Shown piece after piece: positions 18,062 through 26,834 of a stretch of DNA of 64,000 bases. The stretch lies in the NCBI RefSeq assembly GCF_025141935.1, contig NZ_CP081120.1, positions 248,001 through 312,000 of the forward strand, in the 5' to 3' direction. A program made the position numbers and the translations under genes. The DNA is from Sulfitobacter sp. S190 (GTDB lineage Bacteria > Pseudomonadota > Alphaproteobacteria > Rhodobacterales > Rhodobacteraceae). The notes below the pieces were generated by a model, which worked only from the letters and a program-made list of their open reading frames with translations, had not been told where the DNA came from and made no database searches. Position 1 is the first letter of the stretch, and each line of letters begins with the position of its first letter.

Positions 18062-19510
18062 ATGGAAATGCCACAGCCCGATCCGGCGATTATCGCGCGA
18101 AAACCGCGTGTTGTCGCCCGTTTGCAGAGTGTCCTGCCTTCGGATGCGGTGATTCACGACCCCCGCGAAACCCATGCTTACGAGTGCGATGCGCTGACCG
18201 CCTACCGCTGCGCCCCGATGGTCGCGGTGTTGCCTGCGTCGACGCAGGAGGTGTCAGATGTGCTGCGCATCTGTCACGAAGAGGGGGTGCCCGTGGTGCC
18301 GCGCGGGTCCGGCACGTCGCTGGCCGGTGGAGCGCTGCCGACCGCGGACAGTGTCATTCTGGGCGTGGCGCGGATGAACGATGTGCTGGAGACCGATTAT
18401 GCCAACCGCTACATCCGCGTGCAGACCGGCCGCACCAATCTGAGCGTGACCGGAGCCGTCGAGCAGGACGGGTTTTTCTATGCGCCGGACCCGTCGAGCC
18501 AGCTTGCCTGTGCGATTGCGGGGAATATCGCGATGAATTCGGGCGGCGCGCATTGCCTGAAATACGGCGTCACGACCAATAACCTCATGGGTGTCAGAAT
18601 GGTCATGATGGACGGCGAGATCGTCGACATCGGCGGGGCCCATCTTGATGCGGGGGGGCTCGACCTGTTGGGGCTGGTGTGTGGCTCCGAAGGGCAGCTG
18701 GGCGTGGTGACCGAAGCGACGCTGCGTATCCTGCACAAACCCGAAGGCGCCCGCCCGGTGCTGATGGGGTTCGATGACAATGCCGTGGCCGGGGCCTGTG
18801 TGTCCGACATCATCAAGGCCGGGGTCTTGCCCGTTGCAATCGAATTCATGGACCGCCCGTGTATCGAGGCGACCGAAGCCTTTGCCAAGGCGGGGTATCC
18901 GATGTGCGAGGCGTTGCTGATTGTCGAGGTCGAGGGGTCGGATGCGGAGATCGACCACCAGCTGGCGCTGATCATGGAGATCGCGCGCCGCCACGACCCG
19001 GTGGAGTTGCGCGAGAGCCGGTCTGCGCAGGAGAGCGCCGCGATCTGGCTGGGCCGCAAGAGTGCGTTCGGCGCGATGGGCCAGATCAACGATTACATGT
19101 GCCTGGATGGGACGATCCCCGTGAGCAGTTTGCCCCACGTGTTGCGCCGGATTGGCGAGATGAGGGAGCAATACGGTTTGAAAGTCGGCAATGTCTTTCA
19201 TGCCGGGGACGGAAACATGCATCCGCTGATCCTGTTCGATGCCAACAAGCCCGGGGATCTGGAGCTGTGCGAGGCCTTTGGCGCCGATATCCTCAAGCTC
19301 TGCGTCGAGGTGGGTGGCTGTCTGACCGGCGAGCACGGTGTCGGGATCGAGAAACGCGATCTGATGCATGTGCAATACGCGCCCGCCGATCTGGAGGCGC
19401 AGATGGCGGTGAAGGATGTGTTCGATCCGCAGTGGCTTTTGAACCCCGCGAAGGTTTTCCCGCTGGATGCGTCTGGTGCGCGCCGCGCCACAGCGGTGGC
19501 GGCAGAGTAA
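18062..19510 (+). CDS. glcD: Glycolate oxidase FAD-binding subunit GlcD
   Basis: A 482-residue FAD-linked oxidase (PCMH fold) that oxidises glycolate to glyoxylate with GlcE and GlcF. Seen are the FAD site VPVVPRGSGTSLAGGALP, PDPSSQLACAIAGNIAMNSG, KYGVTTNNLMGV, and the C-terminal GNVFHAGDGNMHPLILFD with TGEHGVGIEKRDLM. It has a GGAGG site 8 nt upstream. It is first gene of glcD-glcE-membrane gene-glcF. Confidence 0.95.
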   Translation: MEMPQPDPAIIARKPRVVARLQSVLPSDAVIHDPRETHAYECDALTAYRCAPMVAVLPASTQEVSDVLRICHEEGVPVVPRGSGTSLAGGALPTADSVILGVARMNDVLETDYANRYIRVQTGRTNLSVTGAVEQDGFFYAPDPSSQLACAIAGNIAMNSGGAHCLKYGVTTNNLMGVRMVMMDGEIVDIGGAHLDAGGLDLLGLVCGSEGQLGVVTEATLRILHKPEGARPVLMGFDDNAVAGACVSDIIKAGVLPVAIEFMDRPCIEATEAFAKAGYPMCEALLIVEVEGSDAEIDHQLALIMEIARRHDPVELRESRSAQESAAIWLGRKSAFGAMGQINDYMCLDGTIPVSSLPHVLRRIGEMREQYGLKVGNVFHAGDGNMHPLILFDANKPGDLELCEAFGADILKLCVEVGGCLTGEHGVGIEKRDLMHVQYAPADLEAQMAVKDVFDPQWLLNPAKVFPLDASGARRATAVAAE

Positions 19511-19519
19511 CGATCCGAC

Positions 19520-19566
19520 CGGGGGCCAGCCCCCGGACCCCCGGAGTATTTGAGGCCAAGAAAGAT
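19520..19566 (+). repeat. GC-rich intergenic repeat, copy 1
   Basis: GGGGGCCAGCCCCC hairpin (19520-19533) followed by CCCCCGGAGTATTT and GGCCAA. The same arrangement occurs inverted at 44274-44333. It resembles a short repeat commonly found between genes of Rhodobacteraceae. Confidence 0.6.
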
Positions 19567-20661
19567 ATGCAGTCTCCCCAGACCGAAGCGGCGTTGGCCG
19601 ACATCATCAAGACGACCAAAGGTCCGCTGGCCCTGCGCGGAGGCGGGACGCGTGGCATGACGGCCCCCGGCACGCCGGTCAGCACGGATGCGATGGCCGA
19701 TATTACGCTTTACGAGCCCGGTGCGATGACCGTGGTTGCGCAGGCGGGCACCCCGGTGGCGCAGATCGAGAAGGCGCTGGCGGCGGAAAACCAGCGCCTG
19801 GCGTTCGAGCCAATGGATCACCGGCATGTGTTGGGGACCGAGGGTGTGCCGACGATTGGCGGTGTGATGGCCGCCAATGTGAGCGGTCCGCGCCGGATAT
19901 CGGTCGGGGCCGCGCGTGATTTTCTGCTCGGGGTCCGGTTTGTCGACGGGCAGGGGCAGATCGTCAAGAATGGCGGGCGGGTGATGAAGAATGTCACCGG
20001 ATACGATCTGGTGAAACTGATGGCGGGGGCGCATGGCACCTTGGGCGTGTTGACGGAGGTGTCGTTGAAGACCCTGCCGCGCCCCGAGACGGAAGTGACG
20101 CTGGTGCTGCACGGGTTGGACGATGCGGCAGCGGTGGCGGCGTTGGCTCGTGCGCTGGGCAGTCCTTACGAGATCAGCGGTGCGGCACATGATCCGCAGG
20201 CCCGCGAGACGCTGCTGCGTGTCGAGGGGTTCGAGGCGTCCGTGCGGTACCGTGCGGAGGCGTTGCAGGCCTTGCTGGCGGGTGATGGTGTGGTGGAAGA
20301 CGCAGGTCAGAGCGCCGCGCGGTGGGAGGCGGTGCGCGATCTGCATGCGTTCGACGGGACGCAGGGCGATATGTGGCGCGTGTCGTGCAAGCCGTCGGAT
20401 GGTCCCGCGCTGGCCGAAAAGGCCGCCGCGGACCGGGTGTTTTACGACTGGGCGGGTGGGTTGATCTGGATCGCCGTGCCGTCGGGCTGTGACTTGCGAG
20501 CGCGATTGGGACGCTATGACGGGCATGCAACGCGCGTGCGCGGCGGCGGTGATGCCATTGCCCGGTTCGAGCCCGAGGTGCCGGGTGTTGCACGGCTGAC
20601 GGCCGGTTTGCGCCAGCGGTTCGATCCACGGGGGATACTGAACGCGGGATTGATGGGGTGA
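19567..20661 (+). CDS. glcE: Glycolate oxidase subunit GlcE
   Basis: A 364-residue paralogue of GlcD lacking the large C-terminal domain. It contains the FAD-binding ALRGGGTRGM, HRHVLGTEGVPTIGGVMAAN, GPRRISVGAARDFLLGVRFV, the conserved NGGRVMKNVTGYDLVKLMAG and a short C-terminal ILNAGLMG. The ATG at 19567 follows the GC-rich repeat and has AAAGA rather than a strong ribosome site. It acts with GlcD and GlcF at the membrane, passing electrons to the respiratory chain. Confidence 0.94.
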   Translation: MQSPQTEAALADIIKTTKGPLALRGGGTRGMTAPGTPVSTDAMADITLYEPGAMTVVAQAGTPVAQIEKALAAENQRLAFEPMDHRHVLGTEGVPTIGGVMAANVSGPRRISVGAARDFLLGVRFVDGQGQIVKNGGRVMKNVTGYDLVKLMAGAHGTLGVLTEVSLKTLPRPETEVTLVLHGLDDAAAVAALARALGSPYEISGAAHDPQARETLLRVEGFEASVRYRAEALQALLAGDGVVEDAGQSAARWEAVRDLHAFDGTQGDMWRVSCKPSDGPALAEKAAADRVFYDWAGGLIWIAVPSGCDLRARLGRYDGHATRVRGGGDAIARFEPEVPGVARLTAGLRQRFDPRGILNAGLMG

Positions 20662-21023
20662 GCCTCGGTGTCCTGTTCGTGCTGGTATTTATCGGGGGGC
20701 CGTTGGTCTTTCGGGCGCTGACACAGGGGCGTGCATCGCGGTCGCGGCGCGGATTGGTCGCGGTTGTGGCCCTTGTCGGGGCGCTGGGTGGATTGGGTGT
20801 GCGCTATGGCTTCGAGCATCTGTGGGGGCGCGACATGTGGGTGACGGGGATCGGTGTGGCCCTGATCTGGATGGCGTGGATTGCGGTTCTGGCGTTCGGC
20901 ACGCTGCGGCTGCGGGCTTATGACAATGGTGCGCGCATGCGCCGCTGGACCGCGGTCTTGGGCGCGATGGGAACAACGATACCGTGGTTCGGGCTGGCCT
21001 CTGCCCGCGCGATCGGGGGCTGA
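20658..21023 (+). CDS. Small membrane protein inside the glc operon
   Basis: A 121-residue protein with three or four hydrophobic helices (VLFVLVFIGGPLVFRALTQG, RRGLVAVVALVGALGGLGV, WVTGIGVALIWMAWIAVLAF, TTIPWFGLASARAIGG). The GTG start overlaps the glcE stop (GTGA), and glcF starts 10 nt after its stop, so it is co-translated with the oxidase genes. No domain was recognised. It may anchor the complex or be a bystander. Confidence 0.7.
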   Translation: MSLGVLFVLVFIGGPLVFRALTQGRASRSRRGLVAVVALVGALGGLGVRYGFEHLWGRDMWVTGIGVALIWMAWIAVLAFGTLRLRAYDNGARMRRWTAVLGAMGTTIPWFGLASARAIGG

Positions 21024-21033
21024 GGGAAAAGAT

Positions 21034-22425
21034 ATGCAGACGAATTTCAGCGAAAGCCAGCTTGCGGACCCCGGTACCGCGCGCAGCAACGAGATCCTGC
21101 GCGCCTGTGTGCATTGCGGATTTTGCACGGCAACCTGTCCGACCTATCAGGTGCTTGGTGACGAGCTCGACAGCCCGCGTGGTCGGATTTACCTGATCAA
21201 GGACATGCTCGAGAACGACCGCGACCCAGATGCCAAGACGGTCAAGCACATCGACCGGTGCCTGAGCTGTCTGGCCTGTATGACGACCTGCCCGTCGGGG
21301 GTGCATTACATGCATCTGGTCGATCACGCACGCGACTATATCGAACGGCGCTACAAACGGCCCGTGACGGAGCGGATGCTGCGCTGGGTGCTGGCGCGTG
21401 TCCTGCCGTATCCGATGCGGTTCAGGGTGGCATTGCTGGGTGCCAAGATCGGCAGGCCGCTGGCGCGGTTCATGCCCGATGCGCGGTTGCGTGCGATGCT
21501 GGAGATGGCGCCGCGTCACATTCCCCCTGTCAGCCGCAATGATGATCCGCAGACCTTTCAGGCGGCGGCGCCGCGGCGGATGCGTGTTGCGTTGATGACA
21601 GGCTGCGCGCAAAAGGCGCTCAATACCGATATCAACGATGCGACGATCCGGTTGCTGACGCGGTTGGGGGCCGAAGTTGTCGTGGCAGAGGGGGCGGGAT
21701 GTTGCGGCGCGCTGACCCATCACATGGGCAAGACGGACGAGAGCCATGCCACCGCGGCCCGCAATATCCGCGCTTGGGCCCGCGAGATGGATGCAGGCGG
21801 GTTGGATGCGATCGTGATCAACACGTCGGGTTGTGGCACCACCGTCAAGGACTACGGCCACATGTTCCGCAATGACCCGCTTGCGACGGATGCGGCCCGT
21901 GTGGCGGGCATCGCACGCGATGTGTCGGAGGTGTTGATGGAGCTGACAGGCCAGACGCCGGACGGGGCCGAGTGGCAGCCCGCGCGCGAGTGGATTGCGG
22001 GCACCGATGCGCGGCCTGCGCCGGTACGGCCCGCCGAGGGGACGGTTGTGGCCTATCACGCGGCGTGTTCGTTGCAGCATGGCCAACAGATCAAGACCTA
22101 CCCGAAGGATTTGCTGAAAAAGGCGGGTTATCAGGTGGTTGAGCCGTCCGATCCGCATTTGTGCTGTGGCTCGGCGGGCACCTACAACCTGATGCAGCCG
22201 GAGATTTCTGCGCAGTTGAAGGAGCGTAAGGTGCGCACGCTGGAGGCCCGCAACCCCGACATCATCGCGGCGGGCAATATTGGGTGCATGATGCAGATCG
22301 GGTCGGCGGCGGGTACGCCGGTGGTGCATACGGTCGAGTTGCTGGATTGGGCGTGGGGCGGGCCGAAGCCGCCCACACTCGATGCGCAGGCCGATCCAAG
22401 AGGCGAAATTCCCAAATTGCGTTGA
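21034..22425 (+). CDS. glcF: Glycolate oxidase iron-sulfur subunit GlcF
   Basis: A 463-residue protein with two 4Fe-4S motifs: CVHCGFCTATCPTYQ and CLSCLACMTTCPSGV. Two CCG domains follow, seen as GAGCCGALTHHMG, YHAACSLQHGQQI and DPHLCCGSAGTYNLM. It shuttles electrons from the GlcD/GlcE flavins to the quinone pool. It is last gene of the operon; full length. Confidence 0.96.
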   Translation: MQTNFSESQLADPGTARSNEILRACVHCGFCTATCPTYQVLGDELDSPRGRIYLIKDMLENDRDPDAKTVKHIDRCLSCLACMTTCPSGVHYMHLVDHARDYIERRYKRPVTERMLRWVLARVLPYPMRFRVALLGAKIGRPLARFMPDARLRAMLEMAPRHIPPVSRNDDPQTFQAAAPRRMRVALMTGCAQKALNTDINDATIRLLTRLGAEVVVAEGAGCCGALTHHMGKTDESHATAARNIRAWAREMDAGGLDAIVINTSGCGTTVKDYGHMFRNDPLATDAARVAGIARDVSEVLMELTGQTPDGAEWQPAREWIAGTDARPAPVRPAEGTVVAYHAACSLQHGQQIKTYPKDLLKKAGYQVVEPSDPHLCCGSAGTYNLMQPEISAQLKERKVRTLEARNPDIIAAGNIGCMMQIGSAAGTPVVHTVELLDWAWGGPKPPTLDAQADPRGEIPKLR

Positions 22426-22490
22426 TCCGCGCCCTAATTTCGCCGCAACTGTTGCCTATGCAAAGCGGACAACACCGTTTGGGGGGCACT

Positions 22491-23306
22491 GTGCGTCGGT
22501 ATCTGGCTATTTTTCTGCTTGGTCTGGGCTTGGCTTCGGATGCCGTGGCCGAGGATGCGCGTCTCAAGAGCCTCAACAACGGGGTCGAGGCGAAGGCATG
22601 GGAAGCAGTTGGCCGTCTGGATATCAACGGGGCGAGCTTTTGCACCGGCGCGCTGATTGCGCCGAAACTGGTGCTGACGGCGGCGCATTGCCTGTTTGAT
22701 CGCCGCACCAAGGAACGGATCGACGGGTCGGAGGTGCAGTTTCTCGCGGGCTGGCGCAATGGCCGTGCGGGCGCGTACCGTGATGTCAAACGGGCGGTGA
22801 TCCATCCCAAATACGTGTACGACGGCGATGTATCGTCCGAACGCGTGAAACACGATCTGGCGATCCTTGAACTGACCCATCCGGTGCGCAACACCACCAT
22901 CAAGCCGTTCCGCACCGCACCCCGCCCGCGCCGTGGCGATCAGGTTGGCGTTGTGTCCTATGCGCTGGAGCGTGCGGAGGCGCCTTCGCTGCAGGAGGTT
23001 TGCGAGGTTCTGGCCCGTCAGGACGGTGTGTTGGTCACGTCGTGTTCGGTGGATTTCGGGTCGAGCGGGGCGCCGATTTTCGTGTTCCGAGACGGTGAGC
23101 CCTATATCGTGTCGGTCGTTTCGGCAAAGGCCGAGGCGGGCGGCAAGCCGGTGTCTCTGGGCACGGCGCTGGGCCAGTCTTTTGCGGAGTTGCAGGCCGA
23201 ACTGGTTGCAGGACGCGGGGCGTTCTTGCAAGGCGCGCCGGGTGGCGTGAGCGTGCGTGTGGGCGAGGAAAAGCGCGACACGGGTGCGAAGTTTGTGCGC
23301 CCCTGA
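22491..23306 (+). CDS. Secreted trypsin-like serine protease (S1 family)
   Basis: About 271 residues from the GTG at 22491, which gives a compact signal peptide (RRYLAIFLLGLGLASDAVA). The catalytic triad is present: LTAAHC (His), KHDLAIL (Asp) and DFGSSGAPIF (Ser, in GSSGAP rather than the usual GDSGGP). The altered serine loop is common in bacterial V8/glutamyl-endopeptidase-like proteins. An ATG at 22458 would add 11 residues. It sits alone after glcF; substrate unknown. Confidence 0.87.
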   Translation: MRRYLAIFLLGLGLASDAVAEDARLKSLNNGVEAKAWEAVGRLDINGASFCTGALIAPKLVLTAAHCLFDRRTKERIDGSEVQFLAGWRNGRAGAYRDVKRAVIHPKYVYDGDVSSERVKHDLAILELTHPVRNTTIKPFRTAPRPRRGDQVGVVSYALERAEAPSLQEVCEVLARQDGVLVTSCSVDFGSSGAPIFVFRDGEPYIVSVVSAKAEAGGKPVSLGTALGQSFAELQAELVAGRGAFLQGAPGGVSVRVGEEKRDTGAKFVRP

Positions 23307-23333
23307 AAGGCGCAAAATCCCGTAAAAAGGGGT

Positions 23334-23362
23334 CTTGAACCGGCAAAAATGCTTCCCATATT
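23334..23362 (+). promoter_or_regulatory. Heat-shock (sigma-32/RpoH-type) promoter
   Basis: CTTGAA (23334-23339), 15 nt, then CCCATATT (23355-23362), matching the RpoH consensus CTTGAA / CCCATNT. It lies about 100 nt before the hsp20 start. Confidence 0.78.
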
Positions 23363-23440
23363 GGCGATGTCAGGGTGCCTAGAGAGGGCCTTGGCGCAAG
23401 ACTTCGGGCCTGTCCAATGACGGAAGGTCCTGCACAATAA

Positions 23441-23460
23441 ATCGCTCAAGATATGAGGAT
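23441..23460 (+). promoter_or_regulatory. ROSE-like RNA thermometer hairpin masking the hsp20 ribosome site
   Basis: ATC-G-CTC (23441-23447) pairs with GAGGAT (23455-23460) around a 7-nt loop, leaving a single bulged G at 23444. This reproduces the ROSE signature, in which UYGCU pairs with AGGA of the Shine-Dalgarno with a bulged G opposite it. The start codon is at 23466. Confidence 0.7.
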
Positions 23461-23465
23461 GAACC

Positions 23466-23939
23466 ATGCGCAATTTTGATTTTGCACCGCTGTACCGCAC
23501 CACCGTCGGTTTCGACCAGATCGCCAACCTGATGGACCGTGTGCTGACGGCTGAGACCAATCAGCCAAGCTATCCCCCTTACAACATCGAGAAACTCGAA
23601 GATGACGCCTACCGCATTTCCATCGCGGTTGCCGGTTTCTCCGAAGCCGACCTGAGTGTCGAAGTGCGTGACCGTGCGTTGATCGTATCGGCGCGTAAAT
23701 CCGAAGAAGACAGCAAATCCAAAAGCTATCTGCACCGCGGTATCGCGACCCGCGCGTTCGAGCGCCGCTTTGCGCTTGCCGATCACGTGGTGGTCACCGG
23801 TGCGTCGCATGCGGACGGTATGCTGCACATCGAACTGGAGCGTCAGGTGCCCGATGCCCTGAAGCCACGCCAGATCGAGATCGCCAAAGGCGGTCGTGCG
23901 ATTGAAAAGGATGTCGTTGACGCCAAAGCCGTCAACTAA
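23466..23939 (+). CDS. Small heat-shock protein, Hsp20/IbpA type
   Basis: A 157-residue alpha-crystallin-domain chaperone that holds unfolding proteins. The N-terminus (MRNFDFAPLYRTTVGFD) is IbpA-like. The domain contains DAYRISIAVAGFSEADLSVE, YLHRGIATRAFERRFALADH, GMLHIELERQVPDA and a C-terminal PRQIEIAKG. Expression is probably doubly heat-controlled, by the sigma-32-type promoter at 23334 and the thermometer hairpin at 23441. It ends at a strong terminator shared with convergent gabD. Confidence 0.95.
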   Translation: MRNFDFAPLYRTTVGFDQIANLMDRVLTAETNQPSYPPYNIEKLEDDAYRISIAVAGFSEADLSVEVRDRALIVSARKSEEDSKSKSYLHRGIATRAFERRFALADHVVVTGASHADGMLHIELERQVPDALKPRQIEIAKGGRAIEKDVVDAKAVN

Positions 23940-23958
23940 GACATCGCTTCGATCCGAA

Positions 23959-23996
23959 CAAAAGAGGCCCGGTGCAGCGCTGCACCGGGCCTTTTT
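23959..23996. terminator. Bidirectional terminator between hsp20 and gabD
   Basis: Perfect 28-nt palindrome at 23965-23992 (arm AGGCCCGGTGCAG) flanked by AAAAG on the left and TTTTT on the right, so it can serve both convergent genes. Confidence 0.9.
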
Positions 23997-24017
23997 CGTG
24001 TCGGTCGGAGCGCCGTA

Positions 24018-25493
24018 TCAGACGCTCATGCAGACGTATTTCATCTCGAGGTAATCCTCGATGCCGTGGTGGCTGCCTTCGCGGCCAAGACCGGATTGTT
24101 TGACGCCGCCGAACGGGGCCACTTCGGTCGAGATGATGCCGGTGTTTACACCCACGATGCCATATTCGAGCGCTTCGGCCACTTTATAGACGCGGCTGAG
24201 ATCGTTTGCGTAGAAATAGCTCGCCAGACCGAAGATCGTGTCATTTGCCATTTCGATCACATCATCGACGGTATCGAATTTGAAGAGCGGTGCCAGCGGT
24301 CCGAAGGTTTCCTCGTGTGCGACCTTCATGTCCTGCGTCACGCCGGTCACGATGGTGGGGGCGAGGAAATTGCCATCCATTTCGTCCTTGGCGTTGCCCA
24401 GCACGATGGTCGCGCCTTTTTCGGTGGCGTCCTTAATGTGTTCGATGACCTTTTCGCTGGCTTCGGGGTTGATGAGCGGACCGAGGTCCACACCGTCCTC
24501 GAAGCCGTCGCCGACTTTCATTTTCTCGACCCGCGCCTTGAGCTTGTCGGCGAAGGTGTCAAAGACGCCCGACTGCACGTAGATGCGGTTGGCGCAGACG
24601 CAGGTCTGGCCGTTGTTGCGGAATTTGCACATGATCGCACCTTCGACGGCAGCGTCGAGATCGGCGTCGTCAAAGACGATGAAAGGCGCGTTGCCGCCCA
24701 GTTCCATCGAGCATTTCATTACCTGATCGGCGGCCTGTTTCAGCAGGATGCGCCCCACTTCGGTAGAGCCGGTAAAGGTCAGTTTGCGCACGGCGGGGTT
24801 TTCGCAGAATTCCTTGCCCACTTCGGAAGAAGAGGAGGACGGCAGCACGTTGAACACGCCTGCCGGGATGCCCGCGCGTTCGGCCAAGACGCCCATCACG
24901 ATGGCCGACAGCGGTGTTTCCGCCGCCGGGCGCGCGACAAACGAACAGCCCGCCGCCAGCGCGGGGGCCGCCTTGCGGGTGATCATCGCGTTGGGGAAGT
25001 TCCACGGCGTGATGGAGGCCGCGACACCGATGGGTTGCTTCATCACCATGATACGCTTGTCACGCTGGTGACCGGGGATGGTTTCGCCGTAGACGCGTTT
25101 GGCCTCTTCGCCGAAAAATTCGATGAACGACGCGCCATACCCGATTTCGCCCTTGGCCTCGGCCAGCGGTTTACCCTGCTCGGCGGTCAGGATGGTGCCC
25201 AGATCGTCCTGATTTTCCATCATCAGATCGAACCATTTGCGCATGACGCCCGCGCGTTCCTTGCCGGTCCATGCGGCCCAGTCCTTTTGCGCCGCTTCGG
25301 CCTGCGCGATGGCACCGGCCACCTGCGACCGGCTGAGGTTGGCGACCTTGGCGATCACGTCCCCGCGCGCGGGGTTCAGCACGTCGAAGGTGCCGTCGTC
25401 GCCATCGGTCCATTCCCCGCCGATATAGGCGCGGGTTTCCAGAAGGGACGGATCCTTGAGCATGGATTTCAGATCGGTTGTCGATGCAGTCAT
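24018..25493 (-). CDS. gabD: NAD(P)-dependent succinate-semialdehyde dehydrogenase
   Basis: A 491-residue aldehyde dehydrogenase that completes GABA breakdown to succinate. It shows ITPWNFPNAMITRKAAPALA, FTGSTEVGRILLKQAADQV, the catalytic glutamate in MELGGNAPF, the catalytic cysteine in NNGQTCVCANRIYVQSG, and APFGGVKQSGLGREGSHHGI. The start at MTASTTDLKS has GGAG 9 nt upstream. The frame stays open to 27170 but that extension is antisense to other genes. gabT lies far away, at 58.7 kb. Confidence 0.94.
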   Translation of the reverse strand: MTASTTDLKSMLKDPSLLETRAYIGGEWTDGDDGTFDVLNPARGDVIAKVANLSRSQVAGAIAQAEAAQKDWAAWTGKERAGVMRKWFDLMMENQDDLGTILTAEQGKPLAEAKGEIGYGASFIEFFGEEAKRVYGETIPGHQRDKRIMVMKQPIGVAASITPWNFPNAMITRKAAPALAAGCSFVARPAAETPLSAIVMGVLAERAGIPAGVFNVLPSSSSSEVGKEFCENPAVRKLTFTGSTEVGRILLKQAADQVMKCSMELGGNAPFIVFDDADLDAAVEGAIMCKFRNNGQTCVCANRIYVQSGVFDTFADKLKARVEKMKVGDGFEDGVDLGPLINPEASEKVIEHIKDATEKGATIVLGNAKDEMDGNFLAPTIVTGVTQDMKVAHEETFGPLAPLFKFDTVDDVIEMANDTIFGLASYFYANDLSRVYKVAEALEYGIVGVNTGIISTEVAPFGGVKQSGLGREGSHHGIEDYLEMKYVCMSV

Positions 25494-25678
25494 GTCGCTT
25501 GTCTCCACAAATGATTGGGGCCTGCATTTCAAGTTAGCGATATTTTGTCCAGTTCCAGTTTTTATGGGCGGATCACGCCAGCGGCCTGCCTGCGGGGGTG
25601 GGCGCGGGCGCTGACCTTCCTGCTTGGAATATCCGTGGTCATTTGCGATGATCGAAAAAAATATTGGCTGCGACATGA

Positions 25679-25695
25679 TGTAAATATCATTTACA
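25679..25695. promoter_or_regulatory. Palindrome in the promoter region of the AAA+/TelA-like cluster
   Basis: Perfect inverted repeat TGTAAA-TATCA-TTTACA in an AT-rich stretch 41 bp before the ATG at 25737. The site fits a dimeric repressor or activator, not identified. The surrounding 243 bp between gabD and this gene hold no other recognised feature. Confidence 0.45.
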
Positions 25696-25736
25696 TTACT
25701 TATGTATTTGGAAACAAGACACAACAGGGGACACAG

Positions 25737-26813
25737 ATGGCTACTTTGGACGAACAGGTCATGAAATCCCGCGCGCAGGTTTCTGACGCGCAGGAAAAGA
25801 TTGCACAGCTGACCAGCCGTATCGAAACCGCGCGGGCCAAGCTCAAGGCAGGCGAAGATGCAGAAGTGGATATCGAGAACGCCTCGCTTGAGGATGTGCA
25901 CGCCCATACGGAGGTGATGAATGCCAACATCGCCGAGTTGATCATGGGACTGGATGATGTGACGGCCGGGTTCTCCAAGGATTTCGACGAAATGCGCACC
26001 AAGACCGGCTGGGAAAGTGTGATCGGCATTTTTTCGAGCGCCAAGTCGGACAGCATGCGTCAGGAGCGTATCCGCACCGCGTCGATTGACGACAAGCTGC
26101 AGGATCTCATTGCGAAATCCGATACCATCGTGACCCTGCTGGAGGGTCAGCTGGCGATGCTGGAAGAGCAAAAGGTCAAGGTGGAGACGAACCTGTCCGA
26201 GACGCTGGACGAGCGGGAAGCGACCGTCGGCACGCTCGAGACCCTGCGCAACGACATCGCGGCGATGGACCCCGAGATCATCAAGTTGGAAAACGCTATC
26301 GCGTCGGAGACGGATGCGGCCAAGCGCACGGCGCTGGAGACACAGCTGGCCGATGCCAACAGCCGATATAATGCGATGGTGCAGGACGAGCAGGTGCAGC
26401 TGGCCAAGAGCCAGACGCTGGAGCGGTATATCGACAAGGGCAAAACCTGGGTCGACAGCCTGCAGAATCAGGCGGCGACGCAGATGGTGCTGATCAACAA
26501 GCTGCAGACGGACACCAAGCAGCGCGTGGTGCTTTATGACGCGCTGACCAAATCGCTCAAGACTGCGCAGCAGCAGGATGTGGCGCACCGGATCAACGAA
26601 ATCGGTGTGAAAACGGATCAGGAGGCGCAATCGGCGATGGCGGGGATCGGGGCGGCCACCAACAACCGGATGGCCGAGATGATGGAAGCCCACGAGGATC
26701 ACATGGTTTTCGCCCGTGACGTGCTGGAGCAGAAGGCAAAGGCCGACGAACGCTTTGCCCGCCGCTTTGCCAAGATCATCGAAAAGCACGACAGCAATGC
26801 CTACGGCGGGTAA
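25737..26813 (+). CDS. TelA-like coiled-coil protein, first gene of an AAA+ cluster
   Basis: 358 residues, almost entirely helical with long coiled coils (KIAQLTSRIETARAKLKAGE; LVLINKL-type segment ATQMVLINKLQTDTKQRVVL). Length, repeated helical pattern and the segment TKTGWESVIGIFSSAKSD recall the TelA / toxic-anion-resistance family, but I cannot confirm homology. No signal peptide or membrane helix. It starts 22 nt before the next gene's ATG region and heads a seven-gene unidirectional set with an AAA+ ATPase. A structural or adaptor role in an envelope stress machine is inferred. Confidence 0.65.
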   Translation: MATLDEQVMKSRAQVSDAQEKIAQLTSRIETARAKLKAGEDAEVDIENASLEDVHAHTEVMNANIAELIMGLDDVTAGFSKDFDEMRTKTGWESVIGIFSSAKSDSMRQERIRTASIDDKLQDLIAKSDTIVTLLEGQLAMLEEQKVKVETNLSETLDEREATVGTLETLRNDIAAMDPEIIKLENAIASETDAAKRTALETQLADANSRYNAMVQDEQVQLAKSQTLERYIDKGKTWVDSLQNQAATQMVLINKLQTDTKQRVVLYDALTKSLKTAQQQDVAHRINEIGVKTDQEAQSAMAGIGAATNNRMAEMMEAHEDHMVFARDVLEQKAKADERFARRFAKIIEKHDSNAYGG

Positions 26814-26834
26814 GCGGCGGTTCCGGGTGCGCCC

